Shown: positions 49,161 to 63,261 of the stretch, piece after piece | How positions within the stretch are numbered: the stretch's first letter is position 1 | Layout: every line of letters begins with the position of its first letter | Assembly (NCBI RefSeq): GCF_000002425.4 | Contig: NC_037275.1 | Coordinates: forward strand, 14,341,426-14,405,425 | Direction of reading: 5' to 3' | DNA: 64,000 nt | Source of the DNA: Physcomitrium patens | Lineage: Eukaryota > Streptophyta > Bryopsida > Funariales > Funariaceae | Notes under the pieces: generated by a model | Told to the model about the DNA's origin: nothing | The model's database searches: none | Seen by the model: the letters and a program-made list of their open reading frames with translations, nothing else | Program-made: the position numbers and the translations under genes

Positions 49161-52047
49161 TTCTCTGGTGGACTTCTCATGCAGTCCATGCATATCTCTG
49201 ATTTTTGGCTGTTGGTCTTGTCACTGGTGGCTTTGGAATCCGATGACACAGTTTGCTTTTATTTCTTTTTAATAATTTGGGAACCGTGCCGAAGAATCAC
49301 ACAGGTGTTCGTTTTCGTCCTTTTTATATGTGCGTGTTTTTTTTTTGTTTTTTGGTTTGTCGACACAAATAGAGATTGTTCTCCGTTGCATAAGAATAAT
49401 TTTCAATATCCCAGACATGTCCGCCCAGGTGTGTGAAACAAAAACTATGAACTGGCATTATCTCAATAACCTAGAATTAGGGATGAGACGAAGCTCCGGA
49501 ACACCCGGCTCTGTAGCATGAGGAGCATTCAAGAGTAGGAGCACTGCTTTCATTTTATCCTATGATTAAGTAACTGTTCAAACACAGTAGTTAGGGGGCA
49601 CTTAACCTCTCACTGATCTCTTTGTCATTCACATCGCAAAACAGAGGGTAACACTGTGGTGGAACTACAATGTAATTAGGATTTTTACTAGGATTACTCT
49701 GAATTGGTTCCACGAGTGATTTGACAGGATCCTTATAGTTAGTACTCAACATGGTTTTGTATGCGGAGGTACTCAACGTGAGAATGGATCATGCTCCAAT
49801 GGCACCTACTACCTCAAAGGAGAGAAGGCAGGTGGAAATTGCATGTAAGCATAATCAAGTAGAGAGAGGGTTAATAACTACAAGTAGCGACAACAATAAG
49901 TCTAAGCAAGTTTGCATCCATCAATCCAACTTGCACAACTCCAAGTAAAGTTCTTTTTGAGGACTTATTCCACAATAGTATTAGTTTTTTTATTAAATAT
50001 TTGTATGATTGAGAAGAGAAAAAAATAAAGGCAAAAATAAATCACTTATAGTGATGCATCATCATTGTCTATATTGTCAAATGACAATTTCTTAACAAAA
50101 ACTTACAAATCTAACTTGGGCAGCTAAGAATAGAGGTAGAAAATGATGTGCAATTCAATCGAGAGCTTGAGTATAGGTTTTTTTAATTAATGAGCAAGAA
50201 CAAAGCTACATCTTAGAAGATTCTTATATGAACCTTATATATTTCATAGTGGAGCACATGCATTTTTAATCATGGATAACGGGATTCAGTCCAAGCCACC
50301 TTTCTAGCATAAAAATATTAATAGAGATTATATTCAAATCAATTCTAGATAAATTTTTGAATAATGCTAGAGACGTTGTACAAAGTCTTAAGCTAATCTT
50401 GAAAAGAGACAAATGTAGTCAAGTAGGGGCATATAAAAAGTTCTATATTACTTTGACAAACGGCAGCTTATATAAATTATAATTGATACTTTTAACCCTA
50501 TTATTGATATGACTACAAAAATTCAAGTAGATAATAATAATTTATCAATATGATACAGATATTGTTTATCAATTTTGCACTTGATATAAGAGTGTTTAGC
50601 AATCCAACACTAGTAGCAAGTTGAACCAGGAGTCATACAACCTTGAACAATACTGCTAAGAAAATATACAAACAAGTAAGAAAAATTGAATTCATAGGAA
50701 GAAACCATCTCTTCTAACCAAAAAGATTTGGTACTATTGTTGATTCTAAATGCGTAAAGAATAGCAAAGTTGATAGGAGAGACTCCAATAATTAGTTTTG
50801 TCACTAGTTGCAACAATTTGATGAGAAGAAATGAACACAATTATAATTAAAAAAATAAGATTAGCAAAGATAGAGTGTACTCTAAGAATTTGAAATAAAA
50901 TATTGTAAGTAGGTGATATGGCATAGCCGCAAAGAAGATAGATGTTGAAAATCATCATCAAATATTAATGAATTTTTTAATATCAATGATTTTATTAAGA
51001 TGCAAAATGACTAAATTAATTGGCAACACAAGAATTTAGATAGAGAAGTAACACTTGCACTACTAGAAAAGATTAATTTCATGCATATATCTCTAATAGT
51101 GGAAACAAACAAGTCAAATAGAGGACATACAACTACCCTTTCTAATTGTACTAAATCACAATCCTTGCATCTACAAAAGATCAAAAGTTAGTAAAGAGTA
51201 TTACAAAAAGTTACTTTGATCCAGTTCAAGGTAAATCTTTAAAAAAAATTGAGCCTTCTTCTAACTTTAATCTAGATGGATTTAGTTGAGAAAGAGCCAG
51301 CTTTAAACAAGATAGAAAGAAGAAACATACTAATTCTCTTGCTAAGACTATTTACATAGAAACAATCAAGAATATTATTTGAATTTAAGGTTGTCTAATC
51401 AAATATAGACCCTAACAAAGACCTTATTTTGTAATCCATTTCAGCATGTACATATTGTAATAATATATATGGCATAATCAAGACCTCGCTTGTTTAACCC
51501 AAGAAAAAATGAAGTGAGGTCCAAAGAGACCCTCTAATCTTTCAATATTACTAGTTGTCCATTGAGGTGCACAAGTTGGGAATTAACTAACTATCTAACT
51601 CCAATATTTACCAAGTAGCTACAAGGATAAGAAATTTTTGCTAAGCAAACAAACTCCTTCACCAACAATTGATTATCAATAAAGTTGTTAGTAAGACAAA
51701 ACTAATGACTAAGTTTTTTAAGATACCAATGCTCTCTATACTTCAACAAGTAAAGAAAAATGAGCCATCTATTCTTGAAACTTAATGAGAGTAACAATTA
51801 AGATAAAAAATATCTTTTTTTATTTTAATTAATAAAAATCTCAATATTAATATAAAATGTGTAAGGTTTAAATGACTGAGATAAATTTAAGGTTGTATAA
51901 AACTACTTCAAAAGATATATGAATAAAATAAATTTGATTTACATCTAAATATATAGATTAAAAGGCACAAAGTTAGTAGCAATCCAAAACCATTTTTGGT
52001 TAGAGGTGGGCTTCTTTGGCTAAGAAATTGAGATAATATACAATTAT
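49161..52047. other. AT-rich intergenic sequence left of the copia element
   Basis: Composition falls again after 49450. A 61-codon minus-strand frame (49776-49591, containing LVEPIQSNPSKNPNYIVVPP) and a 65-codon plus frame follow; neither is recognised. The remainder has stops in all frames. Confidence 0.35.
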
Positions 52048-52464
52048 TATTGAAAAATTAGGATTTTGAAGTTACAATACTTAGCATAAGCAAGGTTACA
52101 CACAAAGAGAGTATGGAGTAAGATATATCTCACTTCCAATATCCAATACTTATAGATAGTGATTGCTGCCTAAAAAGATAACTTTCATTCTTTGACTTTT
52201 GTACACAAGGTTTTAGGATCCTTTTGGCATCTTACTAATCTCAAGAATATCCTATGCCATGCACTAATTCTTTTTATCTAGTCTTTGAATATTTCGAAGT
52301 TAATACTTTATCCTCTTTATTTTGACTCTTGGTCCTTAACATCGACCTATATCCATAAGATTTCCTTTTTATATACCAAGAGTCGGTCCTTTGACCATTA
52401 GCAACTTATCTAAGGTAATAGCTTCTACTAGATAACTTATTCTACTTTTATTTTTATTTCAACA
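52048..52464 (-). repeat. LTR (element 3' LTR)
   Basis: Matches 57101-57517 along its full 417 bases, running from TATTGAAAAAT to TTTCAACA on the plus strand. A hand comparison of about 180 bases found roughly two dozen differences, nearly all transitions, so the insertion is old. Confidence 0.9.
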
Positions 52465-53426
52465 CTCTCATTTTGATATTGGTCAAAAGACTTTCAATCC
52501 TAATACCTTTGTCAACATGTGGTGCCTATCCTTTAGTAATGCCTTTATTAACAAATCAACAAGCATGTCTTCCATTGTACAATACTTCATATCAATCACT
52601 CTCATTTCAATCTTCTCTCTTATGAAGTGATGTTGAATGTCAATGTGCTTGGTTCTTGAATGATGCTTGGAATTCTTTGCAAATACAAAACATCCTTGAT
52701 TGTCACACTCCATTGAAGTTTCTTCCATTTTCACATCTCTAATGTCTTACAAAAGTTGTCTTAGCCATATTGCCTCTATTGCGCCATGGCTTGCTGCCAT
52801 ATACTCTACCTCCATTGTTGACCTTGCAATTATTGGTTGTCTCTTTCAATTTCATGATATAGCTCCCATTCCAACAAAAAATACATATCATGTTATTGAT
52901 CTTCTATTATTTACATCTCTAGTCCAATCCGCATCACAATAACCATGCATAATAATGTTATTACCTCCAAGGTACAATTTGAAGTTCAAAGTGCCTTTTA
53001 AGTACCTCATGATCCTTTTGATAGTTGCTCAATGGATTGATCCAGCCTTTGACATGTGTTGGCTCACAACACTCATCGCATATACAAGATCCATCCTTGT
53101 GCTAACCATTGCATATATTAGTGAGCCTATTTTTGCCTTGTATAGAATTCCTTACATTTAACCTTTAACTTCAATAAATTCTTCATTCATGAACTTCATC
53201 AACTTTAAATTGGCTTCCAAAGGTGTTCCAATAGGCTTACACTCCTCCATATTGAATCGTTTCAATACGTCTTCAATGTACTTATTTTGGCTCATTGTAA
53301 TGGTCTTCTTAATACGATTTCTCACAAATTCCACTCCTAAACAATAATAAAGTTCTTCCAAATCACTCATCTCATACTTCTTTTCTAACTTTACCTTCAA
53401 TTGATCCATCATCTTCATAGTATTGG

Positions 53427-53777
53427 TTAAAATATCAAATCATCTATATATAAGATGACAATCAATATGAACTCATTTGATTGTATCACATACAAGGAAT
53501 GATCAGCCTCACTTCTTACAAATCCTTCATTCACAAAGAATGTATCAATGCATTGGTACCATGTCCTTGGAGATTTCTTGAATTCATACAAAGATTTCTT
53601 CAACTTATAAACAAAATGTTGATTGCTTTCTTGTACAAATCTTTGAAATTGATCCATGTAGATGTCTTCTTTCAAGCTTCTATTCAAGAATGTTGTCTTC
53701 ACATTCATTTGATGCATTTTCAATTCCATTGTTGCCTCAATTGCCACAATGGTTCTAATGGTGGTGAATTTGGCCAT
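53427..53777 (-). pseudogene. copia reverse-transcriptase fragment
   Basis: Part of the decayed copia element. Recognisable words are MDQFQRFVQ, VYKLKKSLYEFKKSPRTWY and the catalytic-loop variant YIDDLIF. The adjoining frame 53418-53158 continues with LYYCLGVEFVRN and GTPLEANLKLMKF, the connection region before RNase H. Substitutions at usually fixed positions (for example KSLYEFKKSPRTWY for KALYGLKQAPRAWY) show relaxed constraint. Confidence 0.85.
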
Positions 53778-55521
53778 AAGAGCAAATATTTCATTAAAAT
53801 CAATACCAACAACTTGTTAGTAGCCTTTGGCAACCAATTTAGACTTGTATCTCATAATATTGTCCATTGCTTCCTTTTTGGTTCTAAATATCTACTTACA
53901 ACCAATTGAAGATTGATTTGATAGAAGTTGAGTCAATTCTCATGTTCCATTATTTATGAGTGATTTGTATTCTTCTTCCATAGAATTTTTTTACTTCATA
54001 GCATCCGTGGACTTCATTGCATCACACAAATTCAATGAATTAGTAAGAAGAGAAATATTGGCATATTCTTCACTTATTTGAAGAAAAATGTGGTCCTTCT
54101 ACCATTTATCAAGTGGTTTTCTTTCTTTCAAAGGATATCTCCTTTCATTTGGAGAAGATCATCTTCTGGCACTTCATGCTCTCTTCCAAGCTTCTTCTTC
54201 CTTAAAACTTGACTTTTCTCACTTAAAGGTTGATACTCCTCATTATTATTATTACCATCAATATCTTCATTGTATTCATTGCTGGTTCTAATAATTGAAG
54301 GTACACTAGAGTCTACATTCTTTGGTACTTCACCTTGATTTGTATTTCTTCCATCTTCATTGTCACCATCATCTTCTTCTTCTTTCTTTGCTGAAATTGA
54401 TGATGTGTCTACAAACATACCATTACTCCTACTTGGATACATCTCCAAGTGCTCAAAAGTATTTTTTTGCTCCAAAAACTCAACATCACGACTTTTGATG
54501 ATCTTCATGGTTTCTAAACATAATAGTCTATATGCCTTTATACCTTCACAATATCCAACAAATATACATTTTGTACTCTTTGTATCAAATTTGGACCTCA
54601 TGCAATCTGATACCTTTGCATAAGCAATGCTTACAAAGATCCTCATGTATAAAACATAAGGTTTCTTGCCACTCCAAGCTTCTTGGGAAGTCATTGATGT
54701 GAGTGCACTTATAAGGCATCTATCCCTTATGTACAGTGAAGTAACCATGGCTTCAGTCCAATATTCATGCCCTAGGTGTTGTACATGAAGTATACTCCTT
54801 GCTATCTCCACAATGGTGTGATTTGCTCTTTTAGCAACTCCATTTTGTTGTGGAATATAAGGAGTAGAGGTTTGTCTTACAACACTTTAATCTTACACTC
54901 ACATTGTTTCTTTACAAGAACCTTAAACTCTTTAGACCTTAAAAAATACTCACTCTTAGCTTTAATGATGTAAATCTACACTTTTCTTGAAAAATCATTA
55001 ATGAATGTGACAAAGTACCTTGTTCCTCCAAATGATGGTATCTTCATTGGTCCACAAACATTAGAATGAACCATCTCCAACAATTTGGTTGCACGTATTG
55101 TAAGTCCATTTGGAAATGAACCCTTTTGTTATTTGCTTTGCATACAACCTTCACAAGCAAGTGTCATAGCATTGTGGTTGAAATGTCCAAGATTCAAGCC
55201 ACTTACCATGGATTGAAGCTCTTTCATGCATTTGGCATTCAAATGACAAAGTTGTTGATGCCAAATTTCAAACTTGTCTTAGTCTTGTGAAAAATCAACA
55301 AATGTCACCACTTCAATTTCATTCACCTTCTTACAATTGATGAAGTAGAGATTTCCATCTCTAAGGCCTTTGGCAACATGTTGTCCATCCAATGTCTTCA
55401 CAAAACATCCATTCATATCAAATTGAACTTTACAACCATGTGATATAAGTTTGTTCACCGAAAGGAGGTTCTTCTTCATCTTTGGCATATGTAAGACTCT
55501 CTTCAATCTGATCTTCTTCAT

Positions 55522-56523
55522 TTAGTCCTTCACAACAATGTCCACAATAATTGAGCCAATTCTAATGGTTTGTACCATGCTATTATCTCCCAAACAAACT
55601 TTGGTTGCTAGAATTTCTTCATCAATGTCAAATGAATACTTGTATGGTATCATGTGCTTAGTAGCACCCGAATCTATAATCCACTTAGACATTGCAACCA
55701 TAGAAGCTCCTTCACTTGCCATGAAAATATAGTCTTCTTCACCAAAGTTATCACAATCATTGTTTCCATTCTCTCTATTTCTTTTCTTGGCTTTGTAGTA
55801 ATTTCTAGCAAAGTGACCGGATTTTCTACAAATATAGTAATTTTTTATGTTATTCTTTAAACTATCACGTTGGTGAGAATAGCTACCTTTACTTTGTCTT
55901 AAGAATAGAGCCAAATCTTCACTTTGATGCTCTTTTTCTTTCCTCTTAGTTACTTCATGGACAAGTCTTGACGTGACATGGTTCACAATAAGCTCTTTCA
56001 TGTTGATGGACTCTAATGCCACAATGAGATAGTTGTAAGACTGAGGAAGGCTCATGAGTAATGTCAACATAATTTCTTTATCATCAACTAGAGTGTCAAC
56101 AATTGTTAGTTGGTTTGTAAGTGCTTTTATCTTGTTGATATGAACCATGAGATCATCTCCTTCTTCCATCTTTACTATTAAGAACTTCCTTCATGTGCAT
56201 AGAATGTTAGCAAGGTTTCTACTCTCATAGATGTTGCAAATAGTCTTCTACGCTTCTGTTAGTCCAGTACAAGCAATTACGTGTGAAAAATTGACATTAT
56301 CAAGATTTGTTGCAATCATGCCAAAAGCCTTCCTTTCACGTTGTTTGTACTCCTTCTTCACCTTCACATCAGCATTGTCACTTAGAGGGTCTTTACTTTT
56401 ATCAACAATATTCCAAAGATCCAATAAAGCCAATAAAAGTTCCATTTTTTTCTTCCAATGGTAGAAGTTGTCACTCCTAAACTTCTCAATCACTTTCAAT
56501 TCTTCACCGTCACTTGAAGCCAT
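55522..56523 (-). pseudogene. copia gag and protease fragments
   Basis: 56523-56248 starts MASSDGEELKVIEKFRSDNF, the usual gag N-terminus of copia elements. 56169-55522 continues with the UBN2 helices, the knuckle and protease motif DSGATKHM. The knuckle keeps its second Cys and the His, but the first and last Cys read Tyr, as G-to-A changes in element sense would produce. A frame break separates the two frames. Confidence 0.85.
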
Positions 56524-57100
56524 GTCTAAAAAAGAAGTGTATTAAAAATAATCAATAAAAGGGAAGAATGAACTCTCAAAATCAACAAGAAGATGTTGCT
56601 GCTTTAAAAATCCAGAATGCCCTCTTAATAAGTAAACTATTGTTTACACTCTTCAATCACTCTCAACTTCATTTATAAGACTTTTTGCAAGTCTAATATT
56701 CTATCATAACTTCTTGTATAAGCTTTACCTCTCTTTAATCACCTCTCTTCTTTCACAAAATACTTCTAACATTACAAATCACCTCTTATTACAATAAGTG
56801 GATCTCTTAAAGAGATTAGTGCATAAAAGCACAAAGTTAGAACAAAAATGATAAAACTCAGCAAAGAAATACAACACAAGTGTCCTAAAACATCAATCTA
56901 AGGTGTCTAAAAACCTCCAAGATTATGAATGCACTTAACAACAAATAAGAGCAATAACAACATCAACAATTAGATGCAAAAGTAGGTTTAGAAGATATCA
57001 AATCCTAATATCAACAACAACCATAAGTTCTATTCTTAACACCAACAAAGACTTCAAAGAACTTCAAAATTAACAACTAAAGGTGAGTAGATCCATAACC

Positions 57101-57517
57101 TATTGAAAAATAAGCACTTTGAAGTCACAACACTTAGCATCAGCAAGGTTGCACACAAAGAGAGTATGGAGTAAGATATGTCTCACTTTCAACATCCAAT
57201 ACTTATAGGTAATAGTTGCTGCTCAAAAAGATAACTTCTACTCTTTGACTTTTGTATACATGGTCCTAGGATCCTTTTGGCATCTCACTAATCTTGAAGG
57301 TATCCTATGCCATATACTAATTACTCATACATAGTCTTTGGATATTTCTTAATTAATACTTTATCCTCTTGACTTTCACTCTTGGTCCTTGACCTCAACC
57401 TATATCTATAGGATTTCCTTTCTATATATCAAGAATCAATCTTTTGACCATTAATAACTTACTTAAAGTAATATCCTCTACAAGGTAACTTATTCTACTT
57501 TTACTTTTATTTCAACA
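57101..57517 (-). repeat. LTR (element 5' LTR)
   Basis: Partner of the LTR at 52048-52464, same length, diverged mainly by transitions. Confidence 0.9.
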
Positions 57518-58600
57518 ACCATTGATGATACAAGAATCAGCAATAGTAAGGGGAGAGAAGGATGTAGATTTCTCCTTGCATGTTGTACTTTGTAGCATCT
57601 ATGAATTACTCCCAATTTGTGAAAGTCCACTAGATTAAGTTTTAGGAATTAAAAAAAATTGATATTTTAATTTTAAATATTACAATCCTTATTTGATTAA
57701 AAAATAATGTAAGCTTTGAGAAGAACTACTAAAAATACTAATTATATATTATAAATAAATTTTGAAGGATAATTATAATTTTATAGAGTAATTGAATAAC
57801 AAAACTAATATCTATAAAAAAAATGATTTCAAGAATAAAAAAGTAACTATTTTATTTCCTCATTATTTACTTACAAATTGAGAAAAAATTCTTCGCATCC
57901 CATATTTTACAGTTTAGTTGGAACAATAAGTAAAGAAATAGTACTTGCATACTAGTTCAATTAGATTGTACGTATGTATTCAATTCTCATGCAAGTATGA
58001 CATTAAACTTTAAATAAATGATCTTAAGAAATAATTTGCATTTGAATCACCTTGCAATGAAGTGAAAGATGAAGGTCAAATTTGATGTAAAGAAGAAATT
58101 GATGTATATGATGAATGTTGCTCATCTTGTAGATTCAATAATTTAAAATCAAATTTGTAAGATGTGATCCTTAAATCCCTCATTATTGTGATTTAGCAGA
58201 CTTTGATACTATGTATAATTTTACTAAATTTAATATATGAATAAAGTTGCAACTAAGAACTAAAAGAAAAAAGATCTATAAAAGAAACTAGCCATGGTTG
58301 TTGATAACCTCCAAAGTAACCTCAAAGATGTTGTCCATCACTCCTAACTTGCCATTTGTGTTGATTATTTTAAGTAGATGGAATATCAAAAAATAGTCAG
58401 ATAATAGATTTGAATCCATCTCAAATAGATGAGTGAAGGCAATAAATGCTCATTTGAATTTTTTTGGATCCACAAGCACTACTCAATTGTGGTACAGATG
58501 ATAGAATTTATAGAAAAGGGAAGACAACTACATAGCCACCTTAAGGTATTTGGCCACATGAACCATATTTTCTATAATAAGATCTATAAAGATTGATCTT
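57518..58600. other. AT-rich sequence between copia and LINE relics
   Basis: No protein-like frames seen. The right part may hold the degraded 5' portion of the LINE. Confidence 0.35.
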
Positions 58601-60920
58601 TTTCATTTTTTTTTAGAAGAATTAGTGACCATGTTCTACTTGAGGTCATGGATTGGCTTAGCTTGGAAAAAAACATTATATTGATTAAGTCTTTTATTTT
58701 AGTAGAATTTATATAAGCATTTGAAGATATGGAGAAAGATAAATTTTTTAGCTTAGATAGAATTATTATAGAATTTTGCTTGATATTTTGGAATTTAATG
58801 AGGTTTAATTATGTAGTGATGATAGAAGAGAGCATTTTAAAGGAGGCAACTCCCTCTAGAAGTGATGTAAGGGCTTATTGCATTGATTCATAAAGAAAAG
58901 ATTAGACATGATTTATCCAATTAGAAGCTAATCACATTAGTCAATGTTGGATGTAAAATAAATATAAAGGCACTATAATTTAGATTCCAATCAATTCTTA
59001 TGAATCTTATTATTTTAGAAAAATCTACATTTTTATTCAACCAATTCATTCTTAACAACATTTTATTGATACATAAGATCATTGTATAGGTAGAGAAATC
59101 AAAGCAACTACTTTTCTTTGTAAAACTTGATTTTTTAAAAGCATATGATATGGTTCATTAGGACTTCTTCTTTCTTACTATAACATTTATGAGATTCTCT
59201 CAAGAATTAAAAAATATATTCTATATACTATTTAATGATACTAAAGCTTGTATAAAGATTAATAGAGTCCTCTTTGAACCTTTTTATATAATAAGAAGGA
59301 TACAATATCATACTAAAAAGTAATATATTATATAAAAATAATATGAAATGTTATAAAAGTTTGGATTTGAAGTTTGGAAGTTGGATTTGAAAAGCTTGTC
59401 TTTTGGACCAGAAGTTGGATGAAAGAAATATATGATTTAGATAGTAATCCAGATATAGATGCTCTTAATCATCTATATTTCTTTTGGGCTAGAAGTTAGT
59501 ACTTCAAAATTGAGATTTGTAAGGGAGTTTTTTTTTTAATGGAGGTTTCAATTAGGGCCATATCTTGAGTTTTTGGACAAATTTTAGCTAAAAATTTCTA
59601 CAAATATAGATGATTATGTTTAAAAATTGTACATAAAAAATTCATGATATTTGAGCATTGGATTTTTGAAATATTATGGAATTAGTATGTAGGTGCCTAA
59701 AAATTGACATATGTAGTACTTGCTAGAAATTAGTCAATATCCAAATACTTATAATGAATTTATAATTGATTTTTTGTATGGAGATAGTTAAAGATATAAA
59801 TTAACTTGTGGAGAATATTAAATCCAACTTGGCAATTAGATTAGAAGTTATTGAGTGATACATATATGGAAAGAATTCCTATAAAATTAGAAGTAATTTT
59901 AGAATATCTAATCACATCATGGAAATACTTATGAATTCTAGATTTTTATATTTGATGTAATTATTTACTTAAAGATGAGCTATGATTAATATTAGAATTT
60001 TATAAATTTGTCATTTTTTTGAGAGATTAGTAGCAACTAGAGGCCCAATGTTTTTTTGAGGCAAATTCTTTCTATTAAAACAACCGTAAAGTTATCCTCT
60101 TGCTCCATAATTATTTTTTGTTGTTGCAAATCTTCTTAATGCAATGATCATGTAAGAAGTAAGTTTAGAATGGTAAAACAAATTCAACTACTTATAGTCC
60201 ACTAATGACAAATTATGGCACAATATATAGATGACACTTCTTTAACTTTGCTATGTAAAGAAGAAAATATATAGCATGTTATTTACATAAAAATATTTTG
60301 CTTAAGATTTGGATTAATTTTGAATTGGTCTTAATCAAATAGACATTGAAAAAATATTATACATAATTTTTTTCTATTATGGATAAGTAATTTAGGCATT
60401 TCATGGTTTGAAGATGATAAAGTAAGTAAGCTTCTAAGCACTATTTGGACTCTTATTAATTTCAGCAGATTTTTCCACTTTTTTATAACAAAAAATCAAC
60501 ACAAAACTGAACTATTAGAGCTTGTGTATGATTAATGCAATATAAAGAAGAATAATTATCAATACAATCTTATTTTCCATAATATTTTTTTTTTCATCTC
60601 TCTTTGGGGTAGGATAAAGAGAGGCATCTCCAAAAGTAAAGCATTTCTTAGCAATTACATAGCAAGTGATACAACATAAAGGGCTCATATTAAGATAGTT
60701 TGATTACAATGTTGTCAAGCCATCTACAAGAGAAGAATCAATCTCATAAATCTAGCAGGTATGATTATTGTCTTACTAGTCAAATGGATTTTCAAAGCAA
60801 TAGAACTATTAGACTTAAATCTACATTTCTTATTGATGCACTACCTTGGTTCATTTCAATTATATGCAAAAAGGAGGTAGCATCAAAAATCAGAATTTTT
60901 TATCAAATCTAAACATCAAA
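58600..60920 (+). mobile_element. Non-LTR (LINE) retrotransposon relic, interrupted
   Basis: Plus-strand remnants follow the order of a plant LINE ORF2. The end of the endonuclease (ISDHVLLEV) is near 58620. The reverse transcriptase start lies at about 59091-59160 (KSKQLLFFVKLDFLKAYDMV), with ACIKINRVLFEPF at about 59248-59286. After a gap come YPLAP and LFFVVANLLNAMIM at about 60093-60152 and the catalytic QYIDDTSLTLLCKEE at about 60221-60265. Between 59310 and 60085 sequence is inserted at a point where these motifs are normally adjacent. Stops are frequent. The open frame at 60700-60912 falls in the position of the LINE C-terminal region but shows no motif. Confidence 0.75.
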
Positions 60921-63261
60921 ATCAAAAAGGTTCTAAGATATGGAATAAAATTATATTAGCTTGGAAAGATCTCTACTTGAGGTATTGTACCTACCTCTCA
61001 CTTATTAAAAAAAAGAAAAAAAATTGTAGCATTTGGAACAAACCAAAATTCATTGGCATTGGGCTCAAATTTTTTAAACAAAAATCAGCATAACTATATA
61101 AACAAGGTATGAAATTATATAATAATATTTGAAAAAATGACAACTTCTTAAATTTTGTAAAAATTAAAAAATTACTTCAAATTAATGTTAAGTAAAGAAG
61201 GAGTATGAAAAGCCTTAATTAATATAATACAACAGCAAAGACAACTAATTTCACTAAATCTACTTTATGAATTTAGAGAAGGTAAGTGGATTTGTTTTTT
61301 TTTTTTGGATGAAGTATCAAAGTTACTAAGTATAATTTGAAAATCTAAAGTGAATTATCAAACCAATCTAAGTCTTAAAAAGTTCTAAATTCTTTCTTAT
61401 ATTTCCTTATATAAATCCAAAAGGAGACAAAATAGACTCTTTAAACTTTCATTGGAAAAAAAGACAATGACATATTATATGTCTTCTTATTTAAAAATGC
61501 ATCAAGCTCTTGATTGTGGAAGGTAAAGTTATATGTTGCAATTATTTAAGAAATCTTAATAGATTTCAACCATTAAAAAAAAAAAAAAAAAATTGAATTC
61601 CAATATAAAAGGATTTAAAGCCAATGCAAAGTATTAAAAAAATTCTTCTTAATTACTTCAAGTGAATACAAATCCTAATTGTCTTATTATTTACTTTTTC
61701 TTATAACTTCTAATTTTTTCTCTAAATCCTAATCTTAGGTAATAAGCTTCAACTTACTATAATTTTTTATTTAATAATTCAATTAGTACAAATTTTTTTA
61801 TATTAGTGAAATAATACATCTTCTATATTTTCAAAAAATTTCAATCTAACTCAACTTACAAATTATGAAAAAAATGCAAAAAAACCATGCTAGTGTCTCT
61901 CAGCTACCAACTTGAAGATTGATGATGAAGTTTGAGCAACAATTTCTCCGTATTCAATCATTAACTTTACCTCCAAATTGGTGTATAGTTTATACATGAG
62001 TCTACTAAAATCACGCCAAATTTCTTCTTGTTCTAGTAAGTAGATCTTTAGATATCATAAAAATCCTATCTCTCCCTAAACTATCAACTTTTGGTACCTC
62101 GCACTAATAATTGAATATCTCTCAATTGCACCATAAGACTAATAAAAAAGTTTACACACAATCAGCTCACCTATTTAACTATGTATTAATAAAATTTAAA
62201 CTATAGATGTCATATGCATCTCACAAACTAGCTAATAGTATAAGCCTTATTTTCATTACATAAATCCAAAGTCATTAACACAAATCCTAGCTTTGCACAA
62301 CAATTGCAAAATCTTCTCAAAACCTATAAAATAAGCTTTACAACTTTAAAAGAAGCTCAAAGCGAGCTCTTTGATCCAACTCTTCTATCTCTAAAATTTC
62401 CCTTACTTTGCCCTAAGAAGTTGTTTTAAAGGATAGAGATCTGTTTTTGATCTCGACCTATAAATGGTTGTTCCTTGGATATCAATCCAATCTTTTTTAG
62501 GAGTTTTTTTAGTACGATTCTATCTTTAATTTTATCTTAGACTTAACTATATTAAATATTTATTTAATCTATTTTATTTTTATTAATTTATGGCCTTTTT
62601 AAAGCACTAGTAGAATTTTTTTACAACCTAAAAGATAATTTGCTAACTAATCTTTAATCTACTAGCTATTAAAATTTTTAAAAATAAACTAAAAGACTTT
62701 TATATAAGCCTTGTTTAAATATCTATCATTATTATTGAACCAAGATGATAGTTTACAAATGATAACATCATTTTTATTCATATTTTTATCATATAATTAT
62801 ATTATAACATGACAACAGTCCTATCTTTTATAGACACATTAGAAAACAATAATATCACTTATCTTATCAATTTATCTAGGAGAATCCACATCACAACAAC
62901 AAAGACCAGACAATCTAAGAAAATAACTTATTTTTGCTAGGACTAGATTGATCACTTGATATGAAACTTTAGCCAATTTCAATGAAAGATGAGAGATATC
63001 CTTCATGAAATATTTGGATCACCTTAGTCGCTCCATACTCAAAAATTGACAAGTCATTTTTAATGTACTTATTCACAAATGAAGAGGCATTTTGCAGTCA
63101 TAGTTTAAGTTGAAGTAAAGAAATATATAGAAGATAGAAAAGATGTGGAAGGAAGCTAGATTAATTTGGTTAACTTGGAATAAAGCAATTGTAGTCAACT
63201 TGTGGCAAGAAAAAATTTGCAACAAGATTGATCAAAGTTGCTTAATTCGTTGTCATAATAT
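60921..63261. other. AT-rich intergenic sequence
   Basis: All frames closed. Two pure A/T homopolymer-rich patches occur (T run near 61297, A run near 61578). No recognisable feature. A weak WLTWNKAIVV reading near 63170 resembles the C-terminus of pogo transposases, but it is too short to call. Confidence 0.35.

Larger units (their letters stand above)
52048..57517 (-). mobile_element. Ty1/copia LTR retrotransposon, complete in outline, decayed
   Basis: Two directly repeated 417-base LTRs (52048-52464 and 57101-57517) enclose minus-strand remnants in copia order. These are a UBN2-type gag (56523-55890), a zinc-knuckle remnant (ICRKSGHFARN), a protease (WIIDSGATKHM), the gag-pre-integrase region (RVLHMPKMKKNLLSVNKLI), integrase parts (54811-54128), a reverse transcriptase ending YIDDLIF (53777-53427), and the RNase H end (52734-52483). 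In element sense the LTR begins TGTTGAAAT, preceded by a purine tract AAAATGAGAG; inside the other LTR stands GGTTATGGATC where a tRNA primer site is expected. Flanking pentamers are ATTAT and ACCAT, alike if two C-to-T changes are allowed. Many stops and frame breaks make it non-coding. Confidence 0.9.

Noticed and set aside
60700..60912. Plus-strand 70-codon frame as a separate gene
   Set aside because: It lies at the position of a LINE C-terminal region inside a decayed element and has no independent support.
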